DNA of 64,000 nucleotides, taken from the NCBI GenBank assembly GCA_051880395.1, contig JBJENW010000063.1:1-64000 (forward strand), given 5' to 3'. Made by a program: the position numbers and the translations under genes. Positions 37,451 to 49,283 of the stretch are shown here, piece after piece (positions within the stretch are counted from its first letter, which is position 1; each line of letters starts with the position of its first letter). Source of the stretch: JBJENW01 sp051880395 (GTDB lineage Bacteria; Bacillota; Clostridia; Lachnospirales; Lachnospiraceae). The notes beneath the pieces are model-generated. The model made no database searches, was not told the origin of the DNA, and worked only from the letters and a program-made list of their open reading frames with translations.

Positions 37451-37499
37451 TGACTCCCCTCCTTATTCTACGTACTCATCTTCCATTACTCATATATTT

Positions 37500-37527
37500 A
37501 TTATAAGTCATATTGTCGAAAAGACAA
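37500..37527 (-). promoter_or_regulatory. Sigma-A promoter of the fla/che operon
   Basis: The minus strand reads TTGTCT, a 16-bp spacer, then a perfect TATAAT. It is the only convincing promoter upstream of flgB and would drive about 35 kb of genes. Confidence 0.75.
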
Positions 37528-37660
37528 GTACTTTTTTCCTTTTTTTGTAGAAAATTCACGAATCTCTTTTCTAATTGTATCAAATAAAAGCGGCTTTTGG
37601 ATAAAAATGACGAAAAATGCAGTGTATCCGTTGAAGTTTGCATTTGTACAGTTGTGGAAT

Positions 37661-37691
37661 AAAAAAAGCCCGCCAAAAAGCAGGGCTTTTT
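37661..37691 (-). terminator. Terminator of metA
   Basis: The minus strand has GCCC...GGGC arms (extended to GCCCTGCT/GGCGGGC with one bulge) followed by seven Ts, right after the metA stop. It separates the ligA-metA segment from the fla/che promoter. Confidence 0.85.
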
Positions 37692-37697
37692 CAAATT

Positions 37698-38630
37698 TTA
37701 TTTTCCAAGAATTTCCGCTGTATCAATAAAATCATACGGTGTCTGCTGATATACATAATAATTCAGCCAGTTTGTATACAGATCATTCGCATGGGAACGC
37801 CACTGTAATTTCGGTTTCTTTGTCGGATCATCATTCGGATAATAATTTTTCGGAACTGCAATGTCTAATCCCTTGTTCTTGTCCCGCATATACTCATTGT
37901 GCAGGGTATAACGATCATACTCCGGATGACCCATAACAAAAATCTTTCGTCCTTCATCTGCAATGGCAAGAAAAACTCCCACTTCATCCGACTCTGCTAA
38001 AATGGTAACATCGCTGATTTTTTCGATATCTTCCTTTCGCACCACGGTATTTCTCGAATGTGGCGCCATAAAATAATCATCAAACCCTCGTACCAACGGA
38101 ACCTTCCGATTCAGTACGCGATGTTCATACACACCAAATACTTTCTGATCTAGTCTGTGTTTTGGGATGCCATAATGATAATACATCGCCGCTTGTGCAC
38201 CCCAGCACAAATGCAGGGTGGACGTCACATTCGTTTTTGTCCACTCCATGATCTCACAGAATTCTTCCCAATAATCGACTTCTTCGTATTCCATCGTCTC
38301 TACCGGTGCTCCCGTCACGATCAGTCCGTCAAACCGCTGATGTTTTACCGCCGAAAACGGCACATAAAATTTGTTTAAATGGTTGCGCGATGTATTTTTT
38401 GATTCGTGAGACGATGGCACAATAAATGTGACATTCACCTGAATCGGTGTATTTGACATAGACCGCAAAAGTTGCAATTCTGTATCCTCTTTCAGCGGCA
38501 TCAGATTGACAATTCCAATCTCAATGGCACGAATATCCTGATGCATCGCACGATTTTCATCCATGACAAATATATTTTCATTTTCCAGTATTTCTTTTGC
38601 TGGTAGATCGCTTTGTGTTTTAATTGGCAT
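37698..38630 (-). CDS. metA: Homoserine O-acetyltransferase (MetA family)
   Basis: Activates homoserine for methionine synthesis. The 310-residue protein has the catalytic Cys142 in TLHLCWGAQAAMYY and His235/Glu237 in VMGHPEYDR. Residue 111 is Glu (VTGAPVETMEY). In the MetA family, Glu at this position, as in B. cereus, goes with acetyl-CoA, whereas Gly, as in E. coli, goes with succinyl-CoA, so I call it an acetyltransferase; databases often still name it succinyltransferase. It lies 29 bp after ligA and ends at a hairpin terminator. No S-box or other riboswitch is visible upstream. Confidence 0.94.
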   Translation of the reverse strand: MPIKTQSDLPAKEILENENIFVMDENRAMHQDIRAIEIGIVNLMPLKEDTELQLLRSMSNTPIQVNVTFIVPSSHESKNTSRNHLNKFYVPFSAVKHQRFDGLIVTGAPVETMEYEEVDYWEEFCEIMEWTKTNVTSTLHLCWGAQAAMYYHYGIPKHRLDQKVFGVYEHRVLNRKVPLVRGFDDYFMAPHSRNTVVRKEDIEKISDVTILAESDEVGVFLAIADEGRKIFVMGHPEYDRYTLHNEYMRDKNKGLDIAVPKNYYPNDDPTKKPKLQWRSHANDLYTNWLNYYVYQQTPYDFIDTAEILGK

Positions 38631-38659
38631 AACTTATCATCCCCTTTGTTGTATTACAC

Positions 38660-41534
<2,875 letters not shown>

Positions 41535-41560
41535 CTGTTCCTCTTTTCTATCTCAACAAA

Positions 41561-41622
41561 AGCAAAAGCTGTCACGCAGAAGATTAAAACAACTCTGTTT
41601 TCTTCTCACATGACAGCTTTTG
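41561..41622 (-). terminator. Long hairpin between SH3 gene and rluF
   Basis: CAAAAGCTGTCA pairs with TGACAGCTTTTG, and the enclosed segment folds further (AGAAG/CTTCT and AAAAC/GTTTT). The minus strand has TTTTGCTTTTG after the second arm. The best reading is an imperfect terminator after the SH3 gene, but the U-tract is interrupted. Confidence 0.6.
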
Positions 41623-41648
41623 TCTCCTGACTAGTTCACTAGTTACCT

Positions 41649-43121
41649 TTATTTGATTACATCCGTTTTTGCGTATCCTTCCACACCTTTCCAGGAAACC
41701 TTTGTCCATCCCTCTTCATAACTCATGATAACGGTTACCGTTTCCCCGGAAAATGCTGTTCCGAGCTTTCCTTTATCCTCACCGATTCCATTTCGGATTA
41801 CGATCGACTGCGTCAGACGGATTGTTTTTCCTGTTTCCAAAAAAGTTGCAGAAGCCTTATCAGCAGGCTTGTCTTTTGACAGGAACTCGCTCTTTATGTA
41901 AGCTTCCTGTCCCTGGTATTCCACTTTTGACCAACCGGAATCTGTTGTCTCCAACACTTTCACTTTTGTTCCGATTTCCACTTCTCCGATTTTATCCGAA
42001 TTTTGATCCGGTTTCTTACGGATGTTTACTTTTGAAGTCGTATACAGAATTTCCGATTTTGTATTTTTCTCGGATTTTTCTTTCTTTTCTTTTTCTTTCT
42101 GTTCCTTTTCCTTCTGCTCTTTTTCTTCTTTCTCTTTCTGTTCCTTTTCCTTCTGTTCTTTTTCTTCTTTCTCTTTTTGTTCCTTTTCCTTTTGCTCTTT
42201 TTCTTCTTTCTCTTTTTGTTCCTTTTCTTTCTGTTCTTTTTCTTCTTTCTCTTTCTGCTCTTTTTCCTTCTGTTCTTTTTCCTCTTCTGCTTTCGCGTCT
42301 TTTTTCTCTGTCTCAGATTTCTGCTCTGCTACAACCTCATCTGCCCAGTTTGCTAATGCTTTTTGCAGCTTCACTGTAATGATTTTATTCAAATCCTCAT
42401 CAGACTCTAATGCTTTTATATATTTATCCTGTACCTCTTTTTTCAATTCTACAACATCTTCGTCATTTTCAAATTCGGACATAAGTTTTATCATGTCCTC
42501 TTCCATTTCATACTCTTTATTTTGTATATTGTACTGACTATAGATATTATTGATCGTCCAGGCATCATCCTCTGTCTTTTCTACATAAAAGAAATCCAAA
42601 CCAGGTGCCATTGTTTTCGCACCTTTTAATTTCATATCATAGTACGCGGACACCATATATGCATCCTTTCCTTCTAAGCCTGGTTTTGTATAGCAAACAA
42701 TATTTTTATATTCTTCTACATATTTGCTGAACACTTTCAAATAACTCTTTTCAGTATCGGAAATCGGTTCCGCACATTTTTTGATTGCATCAAGATCGCC
42801 TTTTGCATAAGCTTTGTAATAGGATTGAATGAGTTTGTTTACTTCCGGATAAGCATTTACTTCATATCCATCGGATTCTTCAGACTGTGTTTCTTCTTGT
42901 TCTTGTGTAGATGTTACAGAAATGACTTCCTTAGAGCTGTCCGCCTGTGTCGTTTGACCTGTCTTATTGTTTTCTCCGTTTACTTTCACCAATAATAAAA
43001 CTAACAGTAGAAAAACTACTCCAGCTGAAATGTAACGCACATTTTTTCTACAGAATGCTACAACGGTATCGAAACCACTGTTTTTATCTCTTGAATCCAT
43101 TGGTTTTTTACTATCCTGCAT
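41649..43121 (-). CDS. Membrane-anchored SH3-domain protein with K/E/Q repeat
   Basis: A 490-residue protein with one N-terminal membrane segment (about 28-50), an extracytoplasmic NTF2-like region (about 90-215, YPEVNKLIQSYYKAYAKGDLDA), a long Lys/Glu/Gln repeat (about 280-350) of a 13-residue unit, and two C-terminal bacterial SH3 domains (SKVNIRKKPDQNSDKIGEVE and a second ending WTKVSWKGVEGYAKTDVIK). It probably sits at the membrane and binds cell wall. The chosen ATG follows AGGAGG by seven bases. The family is known in Lachnospiraceae, but its role is unproven. Confidence 0.85.
   Translation of the reverse strand: MQDSKKPMDSRDKNSGFDTVVAFCRKNVRYISAGVVFLLLVLLLVKVNGENNKTGQTTQADSSKEVISVTSTQEQEETQSEESDGYEVNAYPEVNKLIQSYYKAYAKGDLDAIKKCAEPISDTEKSYLKVFSKYVEEYKNIVCYTKPGLEGKDAYMVSAYYDMKLKGAKTMAPGLDFFYVEKTEDDAWTINNIYSQYNIQNKEYEMEEDMIKLMSEFENDEDVVELKKEVQDKYIKALESDEDLNKIITVKLQKALANWADEVVAEQKSETEKKDAKAEEEKEQKEKEQKEKEEKEQKEKEQKEKEEKEQKEKEQKEKEEKEQKEKEQKEKEEKEQKEKEQKEKEKKEKSEKNTKSEILYTTSKVNIRKKPDQNSDKIGEVEIGTKVKVLETTDSGWSKVEYQGQEAYIKSEFLSKDKPADKASATFLETGKTIRLTQSIVIRNGIGEDKGKLGTAFSGETVTVIMSYEEGWTKVSWKGVEGYAKTDVIK
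42084..42281. repeat. 39-bp tandem repeat encoding the K/E/Q spacer
   Basis: About five near-identical 39-bp units (for example starts at 42123 and 42162) encode a 13-residue unit built from KEQKEKE. The long purine-rich run on one strand makes copy-number change by slippage likely. Confidence 0.85.
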
Positions 43122-43203
43122 ATCGCTGCCTCCTACCTGCCTCTGCATCTCTTATCTGGGACCATTCAAAGTATTCCCTAATTAAAAAATTATAATAAAA
43201 AAA

Positions 43204-43275
43204 TGCACCCGGCGGGAATCGAACCCGCATCATCGGAGTCGGAGTCCGACGTTCTATCCATTATACTACGGCTGC
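43204..43275 (-). tRNA. tRNA-Arg (anticodon CCG)
   Basis: A 72-nt cloverleaf. The acceptor is GCAGCCG with CGGGTGC, the anticodon arm TCGGA CTCCGAC TCCGA gives anticodon CCG, the T arm is GCGGG TTCGATT CCCGC, and the discriminator is A. Two oddities are a G-G mismatch at acceptor pair 4:69 and a weak D stem (GTAT/GAAC). CCA is not encoded. A T-run follows. Confidence 0.85.
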
Positions 43276-43310
43276 ACATCGAATGACGTAAAGTCAAACA
43301 ACTATCGTCT

Positions 43311-43339
43311 ATTGTACGGCATTTTTTTTGAAATGTCAA
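43311..43339 (-). promoter_or_regulatory. Promoter of tRNA-Arg
   Basis: The minus strand reads a perfect TTGACA, a 17-bp spacer, then TACAAT, about 36 bp upstream of the tRNA. It may also serve the SH3 gene, because no hairpin terminator separates them. Confidence 0.85.
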
Positions 43340-43395
43340 TTATTTTTTTAGAAACTTTATTGACCAGCCGAATTTTAAAATCGTCCACATAGGAA

Positions 43396-43421
43396 TCCCA
43401 CCCGGAGAACTCCGGGTGGGA
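43396..43421 (-). terminator. Terminator-like hairpin after the larger S8 protease gene
   Basis: CCCACCCGGAG pairs perfectly with CTCCGGGTGGG over a two-base loop, about 20 bp after the stop codon. The T-run on the minus strand is short (ATTCCTATG). The bases that follow resemble the end of the dispersed element (43382-43399). Confidence 0.75.
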
Positions 43422-43443
43422 CCTCTTAAATTTTTTTAATTCC

Positions 43444-46400
43444 TTATCGTGTTTTTCCTGCTTTTACTGCGGAGAAACTACCGTTGACTGTCTTTGATCC
43501 ATTCTTTCCGACTGGACGAATCTTGTAGTAATACGTCTTTTTCTTTTTCACGGTATTATCAATACAGCTTGTTGCATTGGCATTGTTGATGACTTTGACT
43601 TTCTTATAAGAGCCATTCTTTGCTGTGCTGCGGTAGAGTTCGTATTTCTGAGCTCCTTCCGTTTTGCTCCAGCTGATCTTCAATTTTGTAGGAGAAACTT
43701 TCTTTACTGCATTCAATTTCATTGTTCCGAAATGAACGCATTTTACGGAAACAGCATTTGAAAATGCTCCATACACCGTTTTGCTTCCATTTTTCACGTA
43801 AGCTCTGACTCTGTAATAATACGTTTTTCCGAATACATGTTTCTGATTATCTACAACACTCGTCTTCGTTGTTTTCGTCAGACGCTGATAGGTTCCGTTT
43901 TTGCTGGTACCGCGATATACTTCATAGCCAGCTGCACCGGATACTTTGGCAAACTGTACTGCAATCGTACCATTCTTCTGGCTTGCGGCTTTTTTCACTA
44001 CCGGTTTATTCGGAATCAACGCTTTCGCAGATATTTCCGCGCTGTCTTTGCTTCTTATAGTCTGACCATCTTTTGTTATAAATGCACATACTTTATAGGT
44101 ATAAGTCTTACCAAATGTAATGTCTGTCTTGTCTTCATAGCTGGTCTGATTACTGCTGGAGACAGTTCCCACTTTCTGGTATGTCTGCTGGGAATCTGAT
44201 TTCCGATAGATTTCATATCCCGTAACACCTGCGGTACGATCCCATGAAATTTCCATCACACCAAAGGATGTATTTTTCACATCGACGCCTGTTATCTCAG
44301 AAACACTTTCATCATCTGACGTAGAAGGTTCACTTCCGCTCGGCGTGCTCGGTACAGATGGCGTTGTCGCAGCCGGTGTCACTTCCACGCTACAAATGCT
44401 CTTACAGCTGTCATCCTTTGTTTTTACTGTGATCATTGCGGTTCCCGCACCGACTGCTGTCACAGCTCCTGATTCAGATACTGTCACAACGCTCTCATCT
44501 GAACTCTTGTAAACCGCATCTTTCAAAATCGTACCGCTCGGGCTCGCGATCGCGATCAGATTTCTGACTTCGCCGACTGTCATATTCATCTTTTCACTGC
44601 TCAAGATGATGGAGTCAATCGTCGTGGCTTCTTCCTCTTTCTTCGGTTCTTCTACCACAATCTTGCATTCTGCCTGATATTTTCCGTCTTTTGTCTGAAC
44701 TTTGATTATTGTTGTTCCGGCTTTTCTGGCGATTACTTTTCCATCCGATGTCACGGCTGCCACGCTGCTATCTTCCACATCAAATTTTGCATCATCCACT
44801 ACCGTTCCGGTTGGCGTAAAGTATGCTTTGATATTCTTTCTGTCACCTGGCGCCATATGAATCTCTTCGTCGCTCAGTTCAATACCGGTCACTTCACTCT
44901 CTGACTGAGAAGGCTGAGAAGGAGCAGACGTGCTCGGACTTTCTGGCGCATCCTTAACTGTCACCTCACACACGGTCTTTATTTTTTTATCCATCGTCAT
45001 AACCGTGATCTTTGCTGTTCCCGCTTTCTTCGCTGAGATCGTACCTTCGGATGTAACATCTGCCACGTCCGTATCATCGCTCTGATACAATACATTTGTA
45101 AGCATTTTCCCGGATGGAAGCGCATAAGCGATCAGATTCTTCTCCTCACCAACCGTCATATTGACTTTCGAATCAGACAGTCGAATTCCTTCCACTTCTT
45201 CCGCTTCACTTCCTTCAGACGGCTGCTGTGGTTTACTTCCGCTTCCCGGTCTCTCCGGTTTACTTCCATTCGAAGGTTCTTCTGGTTTGCTGACATCAGA
45301 CGGTTCTGCTGGTTTACTTCCATCTGATGGTCCTTCCGGTTTACTTCCGCTTCCCGGTCTCTCTGGTTTACTTCCCGATGTTTCTTCTGGTTTGCTTTCA
45401 TCTGAAGGTTTCTCTGCCCCGTTTCCATCCGAAGGATTCTGCGGACCACTGATATCAGACGGCTGCTGTGGTCTGTCTTCATCTGACGGTTTCTCCGGTC
45501 TACTGCTGTCAGACGGCTTTTCTGGCTTACTTTCATCTGAAGGTTCTTCCGGTTTACTGCTATCCGATGGTTCTTCTGGTTTGCTGACATCCGATGGTTC
45601 ACTCGGTTTCGTGCTCGGTTTTCTCTCCGGCTCTTCTCCTTCTTTTACTGTTAACGTGCTATAGTTCATCGCATAATCATAGGCTGCCACTGTCATGCTG
45701 TCTAATTTATATCCCGCACTCTCCAGCTCAGATTTCGTTCCAAGTTCAAATACCTGACAGTCGTCATCTACGCAATCCGAATACTTATACATATTTGCAG
45801 AAGAAGATTGCCACCATCCTGAATTTGATTTCTGTACTTTCAACTGGAATCCAGCCAGTCCATGATTATCCGTTGCCGCTACACTGACATATACTTTTCC
45901 GTCTTTTTCATAGATCACACTGTTCTTTTCGTCTAATACCGGTGCCGTATTATCCACAGTTACGGTATAGGAAGCCTTTTCTGTCTTATTTTTTCCGTCT
46001 TTTACTCCGGCTTTGGTACCCTCGATCGTAAACTGATAATCACCTTCCTCCAGTGCCTTTCCACTTGAATCTTTTCCATCAAAATAAATCTCATTCTCAG
46101 TTGTTGAAACGCGCGTCTCTGCCGAGATCAGTGCGCTCGCCGTTGCCATATAGATACTTTTTGACACGTAATCATAGCTATAATCTTTCACGGTCTGATT
46201 GTTTTTATCTGTCACCTTGTATTCCAGTTTGTCTACACCACGCAACAGTATCGTAGATGGAATCGCCTCGTATACATACTGTGAATTCGGGGAAATGACC
46301 ATGTGATCTTTATCTGCGGTCAGATCGACATTTTCTTCTCCCCCCAGTACAGCAAGCGGATTCTGTCCGATCGTAATCTGTGTTCCCTGAGAATACCAGG

Positions 46401-49119
46401 AGCCACCGATACTTGGAGAAAACAATCCACTTGTCGCGAATACCGGATTGGCATCTTTGTCATAAGCGCTGGCATCAAAGATACTTTCTTTGCCCCAGTC
46501 TCCGTAAAATCCCAAATATGGCACATTCAGATCCGTTGTATCTGCACTCTTACTCTTAGCGAACAGATATCCTTCTACATAGAACCCATTTTTAAAGATT
46601 TCACTGTATTTTTTAATCGTATCACTATTTTTATCCAGCTGAATTTTTACGGTTACTTCTGATTTTCCGTTTGCTGGAACCTTCACTGTTTTTCCGCTGA
46701 CAGAAGTTCCCGAGAAGCTTACTGTTGCTCCCTGATTCAAAATAGAAAGATCACTCTGGGAAATGAAATTCGTCTTTCCGTCACTTCCCACATAATAATT
46801 CGGAATCTGCACAGCTGCATTGAGATCATAGGAAAGCTCTTTGTTTCCCATATTTACGATTTCTGTTGTAAATGTATAGGAACCTTCTTCGTTATATCCA
46901 AGCTCTGCCTTCGGACGCTCACTGCCTTTGACATTCATATAAGCCTGCGTTTTTACTACCGACTCTAGGTTGACCATTCCGGCTCCCTGCTGACGTACCG
47001 GATAATAAAGTTTTTCTGAACCGTTCTCATTACTCTTATCTTCCAGCGGCGTAGCAGTTGACATTACCAATGTATTTGCCATTGTCTCCAGCTGATTTTC
47101 CTGAATTTCCGGATGTTTTTCTTTCAGATACTGACGTACCACAGCCGACGCTCCTGCCATATGCGGAGATGCCATAGAAGTACCACTCATATTTCCATAG
47201 GCACTGCTGCCATCGCTGTTCAGATAATATGCAGAATAAATATTTCCGCCCGGTGCTGTGATCTCCGGTTTGATTCCAAGATCCGGTGTCGTTCCCCATG
47301 AAGAGAAACTAGACATCTGATTTGCCTGATCACTCTCGACATTTGCTTTCTCATCCGGATCAAAATTGATGACACCTTCTCCGTTTTTCATCAAACTGAT
47401 CAATTTTTCTCCAACACTTTTTGTTACAGCGATTGCAGGTACCAGATAAGAATTATTATCAATCTGCATTCCGAACACACCATCGACATTGTTGTAGACA
47501 ATGACTGCTTTTGCTCCCGCATTTGCTGCATTTTGAACTTTCACACTAAATGTCAGATTCGTTCCGGATGCATCCTGACCACCACGCTGGATCAATGCGA
47601 TCTTATCTTTTACATCCTTGCCGTTAAAATCCTCTGTTTTACCGGTTCCACAGTCCACATAAGTATATGTACCTTTTCCAAGATCCGAAAATGACTTTCC
47701 TGCTGTCGCATTTTCGGTATACTCATGGCTCTTTCCCTCACTGTCGGTGATGAACATTGCATCACTGACTGTCACATTTTCAACAGATGCCACAGATAAC
47801 GACGCATTTAATGTAGACGGATTTGAAACGATTCCGTTATCAATGTTTTCCGTTGTCGCATCATTTCCAAGCTGGCTGTAATTCGTACTGGTTGTTGAAT
47901 TTCCGGCTGCAACATCCAGGTTGATGCCTGCACTTTTTACATTGTCGTAAACTTTCTGCATCGCCTCGTCAGAATCCACTGAAAAACCGGCATCTGTTCC
48001 TAAACTCATATTGATGGAATCCGGCTGTAACAGTACCGCATCCTGCAAAGCTGCCAATAAAGCCGCATCACTTGATGTTCCGTTGTCATCGAATACTTTC
48101 AACATCATAAGCTGTGCGTCAGGTGCGACTCCCTGTATCTTATCGCTGTTTCCGGCTGCGATTCCGGATACATGTGTTCCGTGATTGTTTGCATTTGTCG
48201 GTGTCACATCTGTATCGTGATTGGTATAATCATATGCATATGGAACTTTATCACTCTTGTAAACACTTGATGTGCCATCTCCTGCCGTGGCATTTAACGT
48301 TCCTCTGGTATTTGTCTGAAAGTCTGACTCACTGGCAAAATTTTCTTTATCCAACAGCGCCTGTATCTTCTGCGCATCGTAATGCTGATCTTCTGGTTTC
48401 TTTGTAAATGCCTCATGTTTGTAGCTCAGACCACTGTCGATCACTGCGATCGTCTGCCCTTTTCCGGTATAATTCATGTCGGATTTATTCTGAACCTTAT
48501 CACTACCGATCATGTTACGACCGCTGTTTACCATTTCGTGAATCAGGGAATCTTCACTCGTCTGATCTTTTGGAAGCTGATATGTAGATGCCACAAATGC
48601 ATTTTTTACATTTGGCAGTTTCTGAATCTTTTCTAACTCGCTGTATGGCAGTTTCACAGACAGACCACTGAATACGGTGTCGTATGTATACAAAAATTCT
48701 GCTTTTTCCTGCGTTGTCTGATCCAGATTTAGAATAGAATTTTTCACCGATTCTACCTGCTTTTGAATCGAAGCACGGTGTGCCTCATTTTTTTCCAAAA
48801 ACTGATTCAGATTTGTACTGTTTGACTGCTGATACAGTGACAACATCGATGCAGCTTTCACTTCCACGATCACCGTTACGATTTCATCTTGTGCATGTTC
48901 TTTTTCCGTCGAATCTTTCTTTGTCGATTCTTTCTGCATCTCATCTAATACTGACACATTTTTTTCTGCGCGTGCCAGGTCGGATTCCGATGTCCCCACA
49001 ATGTTCTCCTGTTGATCTGTTGTCTGGTTTTTCTTTTGTTCTGCCTGAACACTTTGTGGTAATCCAGTCGTAAAAAGAGTAGCCGCCAGCAGACATGCCA
49101 TTACTTGTTTTCTTTTCAT
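43444..49119 (-). CDS. Giant secreted S8 subtilisin-family protease with BIG2 and FN3 domains
   Basis: A 1,891-residue lactocepin/C5a-peptidase-like serine protease. The order is: signal peptide (1-26), propeptide (about 75-190, I9-like), S8 catalytic domain with Asp228 (AVIDSGLS), His313 (NNHGTHVSG), oxyanion Asn407 and Ser648 (SGTSMASPH), with a PA insert at about 455-590. A C5a-peptidase-type FN3 domain follows, then FlgD-Ig-like domains (about 1000-1150), a Ser/Pro/Lys/Glu repeat linker (about 1190-1320), three BIG2 domains, and three C-terminal FN3-like domains. No LPxTG is seen, so wall attachment is unclear. The ATG follows AAGGAGG by six bases. It is a paralogue of the next gene upstream. 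Confidence 0.92.
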   Translation of the reverse strand: MKRKQVMACLLAATLFTTGLPQSVQAEQKKNQTTDQQENIVGTSESDLARAEKNVSVLDEMQKESTKKDSTEKEHAQDEIVTVIVEVKAASMLSLYQQSNSTNLNQFLEKNEAHRASIQKQVESVKNSILNLDQTTQEKAEFLYTYDTVFSGLSVKLPYSELEKIQKLPNVKNAFVASTYQLPKDQTSEDSLIHEMVNSGRNMIGSDKVQNKSDMNYTGKGQTIAVIDSGLSYKHEAFTKKPEDQHYDAQKIQALLDKENFASESDFQTNTRGTLNATAGDGTSSVYKSDKVPYAYDYTNHDTDVTPTNANNHGTHVSGIAAGNSDKIQGVAPDAQLMMLKVFDDNGTSSDAALLAALQDAVLLQPDSINMSLGTDAGFSVDSDEAMQKVYDNVKSAGINLDVAAGNSTTSTNYSQLGNDATTENIDNGIVSNPSTLNASLSVASVENVTVSDAMFITDSEGKSHEYTENATAGKSFSDLGKGTYTYVDCGTGKTEDFNGKDVKDKIALIQRGGQDASGTNLTFSVKVQNAANAGAKAVIVYNNVDGVFGMQIDNNSYLVPAIAVTKSVGEKLISLMKNGEGVINFDPDEKANVESDQANQMSSFSSWGTTPDLGIKPEITAPGGNIYSAYYLNSDGSSAYGNMSGTSMASPHMAGASAVVRQYLKEKHPEIQENQLETMANTLVMSTATPLEDKSNENGSEKLYYPVRQQGAGMVNLESVVKTQAYMNVKGSERPKAELGYNEEGSYTFTTEIVNMGNKELSYDLNAAVQIPNYYVGSDGKTNFISQSDLSILNQGATVSFSGTSVSGKTVKVPANGKSEVTVKIQLDKNSDTIKKYSEIFKNGFYVEGYLFAKSKSADTTDLNVPYLGFYGDWGKESIFDASAYDKDANPVFATSGLFSPSIGGSWYSQGTQITIGQNPLAVLGGEENVDLTADKDHMVISPNSQYVYEAIPSTILLRGVDKLEYKVTDKNNQTVKDYSYDYVSKSIYMATASALISAETRVSTTENEIYFDGKDSSGKALEEGDYQFTIEGTKAGVKDGKNKTEKASYTVTVDNTAPVLDEKNSVIYEKDGKVYVSVAATDNHGLAGFQLKVQKSNSGWWQSSSANMYKYSDCVDDDCQVFELGTKSELESAGYKLDSMTVAAYDYAMNYSTLTVKEGEEPERKPSTKPSEPSDVSKPEEPSDSSKPEEPSDESKPEKPSDSSRPEKPSDEDRPQQPSDISGPQNPSDGNGAEKPSDESKPEETSGSKPERPGSGSKPEGPSDGSKPAEPSDVSKPEEPSNGSKPERPGSGSKPQQPSEGSEAEEVEGIRLSDSKVNMTVGEEKNLIAYALPSGKMLTNVLYQSDDTDVADVTSEGTISAKKAGTAKITVMTMDKKIKTVCEVTVKDAPESPSTSAPSQPSQSESEVTGIELSDEEIHMAPGDRKNIKAYFTPTGTVVDDAKFDVEDSSVAAVTSDGKVIARKAGTTIIKVQTKDGKYQAECKIVVEEPKKEEEATTIDSIILSSEKMNMTVGEVRNLIAIASPSGTILKDAVYKSSDESVVTVSESGAVTAVGAGTAMITVKTKDDSCKSICSVEVTPAATTPSVPSTPSGSEPSTSDDESVSEITGVDVKNTSFGVMEISWDRTAGVTGYEIYRKSDSQQTYQKVGTVSSSNQTSYEDKTDITFGKTYTYKVCAFITKDGQTIRSKDSAEISAKALIPNKPVVKKAASQKNGTIAVQFAKVSGAAGYEVYRGTSKNGTYQRLTKTTKTSVVDNQKHVFGKTYYYRVRAYVKNGSKTVYGAFSNAVSVKCVHFGTMKLNAVKKVSPTKLKISWSKTEGAQKYELYRSTAKNGSYKKVKVINNANATSCIDNTVKKKKTYYYKIRPVGKNGSKTVNGSFSAVKAGKTR
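45180..45612. repeat. Repeat encoding the Ser/Pro/Lys/Glu linker of the larger protease
   Basis: About a dozen degenerate copies of a 27-36-bp unit encode variants of SDxSKPEEP. The copies vary in third codon positions and in the polar residues. Linkers of this type usually span cell wall and vary in length between strains. Confidence 0.75.
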
Positions 49120-49178
49120 GCTCTTCCTCCTTGCCTTATCTGACTGCCCCCTATTATTTTCTCCCACGCAATAAATTT

Positions 49179-49207
49179 ATTATAATTCAGGTAACATAAA
49201 TATGCAA
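49179..49207 (-). promoter_or_regulatory. Sigma-A promoter of the larger S8 protease gene
   Basis: The minus strand reads TTGCAT, a 17-bp spacer, then a perfect TATAAT, 60 bp upstream of the start codon. No clear terminator separates it from the upstream protease gene. Confidence 0.85.
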
Positions 49208-49283
49208 CAATTTTGTAAATTTACAAGAGAAAAAAAATTTTTTCAACTTTCCCCCGTTATTTTGTTTAATAATAACAATCTTT

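Noticed and set aside
37451..37700. Sigma-D type promoter ahead of flgB
   Set aside because: No TAAA-N15-GCCGATAA-like sequence is seen; the sigma-A-like TTGTCT/TATAAT fits better.
42022..42537. Plus-strand frame rich in Phe/Ser opposite the SH3 gene
   Set aside because: It is the antisense of the K/E/Q repeat; low-complexity codons leave the opposite strand open by chance.
45161..45664. Plus-strand Gly/Ser/Leu-rich frame opposite the larger protease
   Set aside because: It is the mirror of the linker repeat, with no start signal and no family resemblance.
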